The notes beneath the pieces were generated by a model. The model was not told where the DNA came from. It saw nothing but the letters and a program-made list of their open reading frames with translations, and did no database searches. DNA of 64,000 nt from Bemisia tabaci (lineage: Eukaryota > Arthropoda > Insecta > Hemiptera > Aleyrodidae), in assembly GCF_918797505.1 (NCBI RefSeq), contig NC_092793.1, positions 72,039,660-72,103,659 of the forward strand. Reading direction: 5' to 3'. A program made the translations under genes and the position numbers. Below are positions 60,901 through 64,000 of this stretch, in pieces. Position 1 is the first letter of the stretch. Every line of letters starts with the position of its first letter.

Positions 60901-62904
60901 TTATACATGTCAAAATAGGGTGGAAAAAATCTTCAGTCTTGAAAGCGCCAGAAATCACATTTGAGGTTATGTTTCTCGGTCAGGATGTTAATATTTTGTT
61001 AAACTAAGATGTAAAATGAAATCAGCGACCCAAAAAACATATGATCCAACACCTTTTATAACGGTGCAGTGCATTTTCGAATAAAGTTCCGTTAAATCCA
61101 GTCTGTGGACCATAGTGCGGGCGTCTGAAGCAACTATTTCACACCAAAGGTATTGCACAGTATCATACGAAATTGAAGGCGCTCCAACATATTAAGAATG
61201 ACAGGCATCCTTCAAAAGTACGGAACATTCCTCGCAAAATAAATCAAGATACTACGGCACAAAAAGAGAGCGGTGGTCCAAAAACTAACTAAGTCCTAGT
61301 ATCCGTATTTAGTAACGTTTAGCAAACACTGTATCGTCTTGCTGTTGCTTAGTCGCCATCGGCTATAAAAGGCTATAAGAAATTGTACAGCCGGCTACAG
61401 AAGCTATTGGAAATCTTACAGCCGGCTTTAGGTTTATAGTATTTTGGAACACAGATTCTACTGTCAATTTTTACCAGGGATAGCACAATGCACAGTGTCG
61501 ATTCCACAGTCGTTCCTCAAACAGATCTTTCCTTTAGAAGGTCCTATTGTTAAAGTGTGATCATGAGAGGCTCAAAGACAGTATCGATTTTGCTCGTAAA
61601 TTCTTAGGGGTGCTGATACGTTTCCGGGTTCCCTCTTCTCGAAAGGGGTTCCCCGCACAATAACTAACGAAAAGTCCTCCTTTATAACGGATTTTCAAGT
61701 TTTAGGGTCCTGCCGGGGCCTTGATCTACCCGTCAGAACTTCTGCGGTGCTGAATAGCACCCCTGGCCAGACCGCCCTCGCTCAAGGAGATCGTTACCAT
61801 ATCGCAATATAGTATCACGGAAAGGACAATTTTCGCAAGTATCGAGTTAAATTCAACAGTATAACTTTGGGAATGGCCCTCTCAAAGGGAATGTAATGAT
61901 TTATTCACCACTGCGAAAAATACGAAACACAAAAAAAAGACACGCGAGTTTTGTAAATTTTATGGTAAGTTTGCATCTGCCTTAAAGTTTATAAAAATCA
62001 TAGAATTTTTACTTCCGTATTTGAAAATGTTTGCAGTGAGGAATCATTGTAATCCCTTGCGAGGGCCCACTTCCAAAATTACGAGTATACTGTTGAGTTT
62101 TACTCTCGGCTTGCAAAAAAATGAATTGTGTCAAGAAATTACAATTCATAGACGGAACCGGGGGGGGCGGGGGGAGGGGCGTGCGTTCCCCATCACGTTC
62201 GCCCGCAAAAAGGGGGAAAAATTCGAAGGAAGAAAGAGGAAGGGACGGTGAAAAGAGGAAGGAAGACCGCTTACATATGGTAATTATTCAAGACAAAATT
62301 TACTCAAACTGCATATTAGTGCTGCAAAAACTCAAAGATTTTCTGGGGGAGGCCCCGAACCCCTTTTCCGCCCCCTCTCCCTCTTCCAGGTGTCTGGATC
62401 CGCCAATGTCACAATTTCCAATAAATATTAGAGCGAGGAGAGAGACGTGCTTGACAGAGTGATAAAAGATAACACTCAAGACGTTTAGGTCAATTAAGTC
62501 AAGCTTGAATTATTTGTAAAAATTCACGAATCATAGCATGGGCGCGAAGAAAATTTAAGAAGCAAAAATAATATGGAAAAATTTACGTAATTATAATGAA
62601 TAATAACAATGTTAAATTTTACTGCTCTTAGGCGAAATCGCATCGGCGTTGATTTATGTCATGATGAAGTTGAGAACGAATTGTTGGTGGAATGTAAAAT
62701 GATAGAAGGAGTGATTTTGCTCCTGAAAGAACTATTCAGCCAGCTGACGGAACAAGGGCGGAAGCTAAGATCTTGCACGTACTTCATCAGTCGAGATTTA
62801 GAAAATAAAATGAGTGGGCTGGTCATTGATAGACACAACGCGTGCCTTAAACCTACAAGTCTTCACTTGGAATCCTCTCAGAATCCCATCACCTTAAAAC
62901 TGGA
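57938..62904 (+). CDS. Tektin (tektin-3/4/5-like), 5' part of gene
   Basis: Coiled-coil filament protein of axonemal doublet microtubules, usually expressed in testis and ciliated neurons. Exon 1 is 57938-58275: ATG after an in-frame TAA at 57932, starting MRIHSLKDWYKENLEQFENA, the usual W-containing start of the tektin domain. Exon 2 is 62632-62904 and joins as AG|G to give RRNRIGVDLCHDEVENELL, the tektin R-x-GIDLVHDEVE signature, then SRDLENKMSGLVID. The donor GTAAGA follows in phase 2. About 203 residues are present of an expected ~400-450. The rest, including the RPNVELCRD nonapeptide, is beyond the right edge or in exons I could not identify. The 4356-bp intron is occupied by nested inverted repeats. 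Confidence 0.85.
58871..58944. repeat. Perfect 74-bp palindrome
   Basis: The left half GCGCCTACAAACC...CACGCATTGC is followed without spacer by its exact reverse complement GCAATGCGTG...GGTTTGTAGGCGC. I found no mismatch over 37+37 bases. Confidence 0.95.
58998..61118. mobile_element. Inner inverted-repeat element in tektin intron
   Basis: Bounded by GCACTATGGTCCACAG and CTGTGGACCATAGTGC, with AACGGAACTTTA inside and its near inverse at the right. It contains the long hairpin at 59535-60790. No transposase is recognised. Confidence 0.75.
59535..60790. repeat. Long hairpin with arms of about 550 bp
   Basis: The left arm ~59535-60105 is matched in inverse by the right arm ~60225-60790, with few differences by eye: CATTTTGACGTA/TACGTCAAAATTG, GGACCCGTGGTAAAGC/GCTTTACCACGGGTCC, GAGCTTTTTTGG/CCGAAAAAGCTC. 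The central spacer is ~120 bp. ORFs in it are short and unrecognised. Confidence 0.85.
62140..62410. repeat. Repeat-like GC/G-rich block in tektin intron
   Basis: GGGGGGGCGGGGGGAGGGG at 62161 and CCCCCTCTCCCTC...GGTGTCTGGATCCGCC at 62370-62405. This reads like a fragment of a dispersed repeat; the open frames over it are not supported as coding. Confidence 0.4.
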
Positions 62905-64000
62905 GTAAGACCAAAATCAGAAAAATTAATTTTTGATCTTTAAATTTTTGGTTGGTTTGCCTTAAATTATGAAGTCAATTTTGTGTAGTTTTTCTGCGCT
63001 GCTCTCGGTAGCGTGGAAGTACAAAAATTCTAACTTTATCTGTAACCTTAATCGGGAGGCAAAGGGATGAACATAATCACAGATGATAAATTATTGGTTT
63101 TTGAACATTCAATAATTTAATATCTGTGATTATTCCTTACAAAAATAAAATGATCAGTCATTTTGAATTTACCGGTGCAGTTCTAAGGGTGATTGAATCT
63201 TGGAAAGTAACTGATCATAGGTAGCAATTACTATAAGTATAAAAATAACTTTTTACAGGACGGAGAAAGACTATAATAACGCTGTATCAGTTCGCCTTCA
63301 ATTTCAGTTTAGGCAACACGAGCTCCCACGTGGTCAAATAGTGGTATCAGGTATCATCGTAAAATGACACGCTCACTCGAGTCACACACTAAAAGCTTTT
63401 ACCAAACGGAAAGATGCATGTTTGCTTATTTAAGTTCCAGAACTCCAACATGATCGAATAGTGTTATCATCCGTCATATAACAGCTAGACAGGTTCGGTC
63501 GGCAAAGTCGCAGACACGTAAAGAAAGAAGAAAATTAAAAAAAAAGAGGAAGGAGAGAAAGTAAAGAGAAAGGAGGAGAAGGAGCGATCCAGAGAAAAAA
63601 TAGACAGCAAAATGTAGGCGGGAACAATGCTATAGACTTCAAGAAAAACTCGGGACGTTCCGACCTAGTTTTCCAGGTTACTATCAATCGGGAAGCTAAA
63701 CAATTAAAAAAAAATAAAGCTAAAAGCTTACATAATCAAAACCCACGGGTAGCCAAGATGATCAAGTTCTCCTGAAACGTCCTGTGTTTTTTTAATGCTT
63801 GTTCAGCCTTGTTTCCCACTTAATTTTGCTGTCTTTTTGTTCTTTTTATGTATGTGTCGGGCTACCACTGCGGATCAAAGTGCTGGTTTAATATATAAAG
63901 CTCTATTTCGTTCAACTCGAGAAAACCGGGGTGATTATATAAAATCCGAAGAGAGTACAATATTCCGGATCTGATTGGATCAACCGTAAATGAGGACACC
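62905..64000. other. Right edge, tektin intron or beyond
   Basis: 63073-63137 is a short hairpin (ATAATCACAGATGATAAATT against AATTTAATATCTGTGATTAT). 63520-63600 is purine-rich. I see no convincing third tektin exon. Confidence 0.45.

Larger units (their letters stand above)
58419..61478. mobile_element. Outer inverted-repeat shell in tektin intron 1
   Basis: CCTTGGTAAAAATTG at the left faces CAATTTTTACCAGGG at the right, followed inward by TTCAAAATACCATA and its near inverse. GGCTATAA...GCCGGGCTATA words repeat at both margins (58450-58640, 61350-61440). Confidence 0.6.

Noticed and set aside
63259..63350. Possible third tektin exon after TTTTTACAG
   Set aside because: Phase fits, but the peptide (TEKDYNNAVSVRLQF) does not look like the next tektin segment and soon meets a stop.
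1..64000. tRNA, rRNA, CRISPR or operon-like structure
   Set aside because: None recognised on either strand; repeats are inverted or dispersed, and genes are spliced and monocistronic.

Overview
This is eukaryotic, AT-rich genomic DNA with GT-AG introns, AATAAA poly(A) signals and many short inverted-repeat transposons. An ionotropic receptor, a fused CAD gene with an insect-style intron layout, a proline-rich annexin and a tektin all point to an insect. The class of small inverted-repeat elements suggests a hemipteran such as a whitefly, but the species is not proven from this window.

Layout. (1) 1-2835 +: 3' end of an ionotropic receptor, probably Ir93a-like, which enters from outside the window. 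(2) 2836-6483: intergenic, with three repeat blocks, ending in a GC-rich stretch that serves as the CAD promoter. (3) 6484-30172 +: complete CAD gene (rudimentary orthologue), 16 coding exons and 2239 aa, covering GATase, CPSase, DHOase and ATCase. I recovered its small first coding exon 3.9 kb upstream of exon 2. CAD introns hold an intact intronless antisense gene of the 2H phosphoesterase family (23278-24444), two dead LINE fragments and several hairpin elements. (4) 33088-51776 +: annexin. The standard first exon is at 41021. Two upstream exons (33088, 34864) are phase-compatible with annexin exon 2 and may give a long acidic/serine-rich N-terminus. (5) 37-40.6 kb and 54-56.4 kb: layered repeats, including nested insertions whose empty sites are visible in this same window. 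(6) 57938-62904 +: first two exons of a tektin, separated by a 4.4 kb intron filled by nested inverted repeats, one of them a hairpin with arms of about 550 bp. The tektin runs off the right edge.

The genes do not form one pathway. CAD makes the first three steps of pyrimidine synthesis. The receptor is a sensory channel, annexin is a Ca2+/phospholipid-binding protein and tektin is an axonemal filament protein. The most interesting items are the nested 2H phosphoesterase (recalled family features look fungal-type, so transfer should be tested), the possible alternative annexin N-terminus, a perfect 74-bp palindrome, the very long intronic hairpin, and a CCACGTGG E-box just upstream of the CAD start codon.
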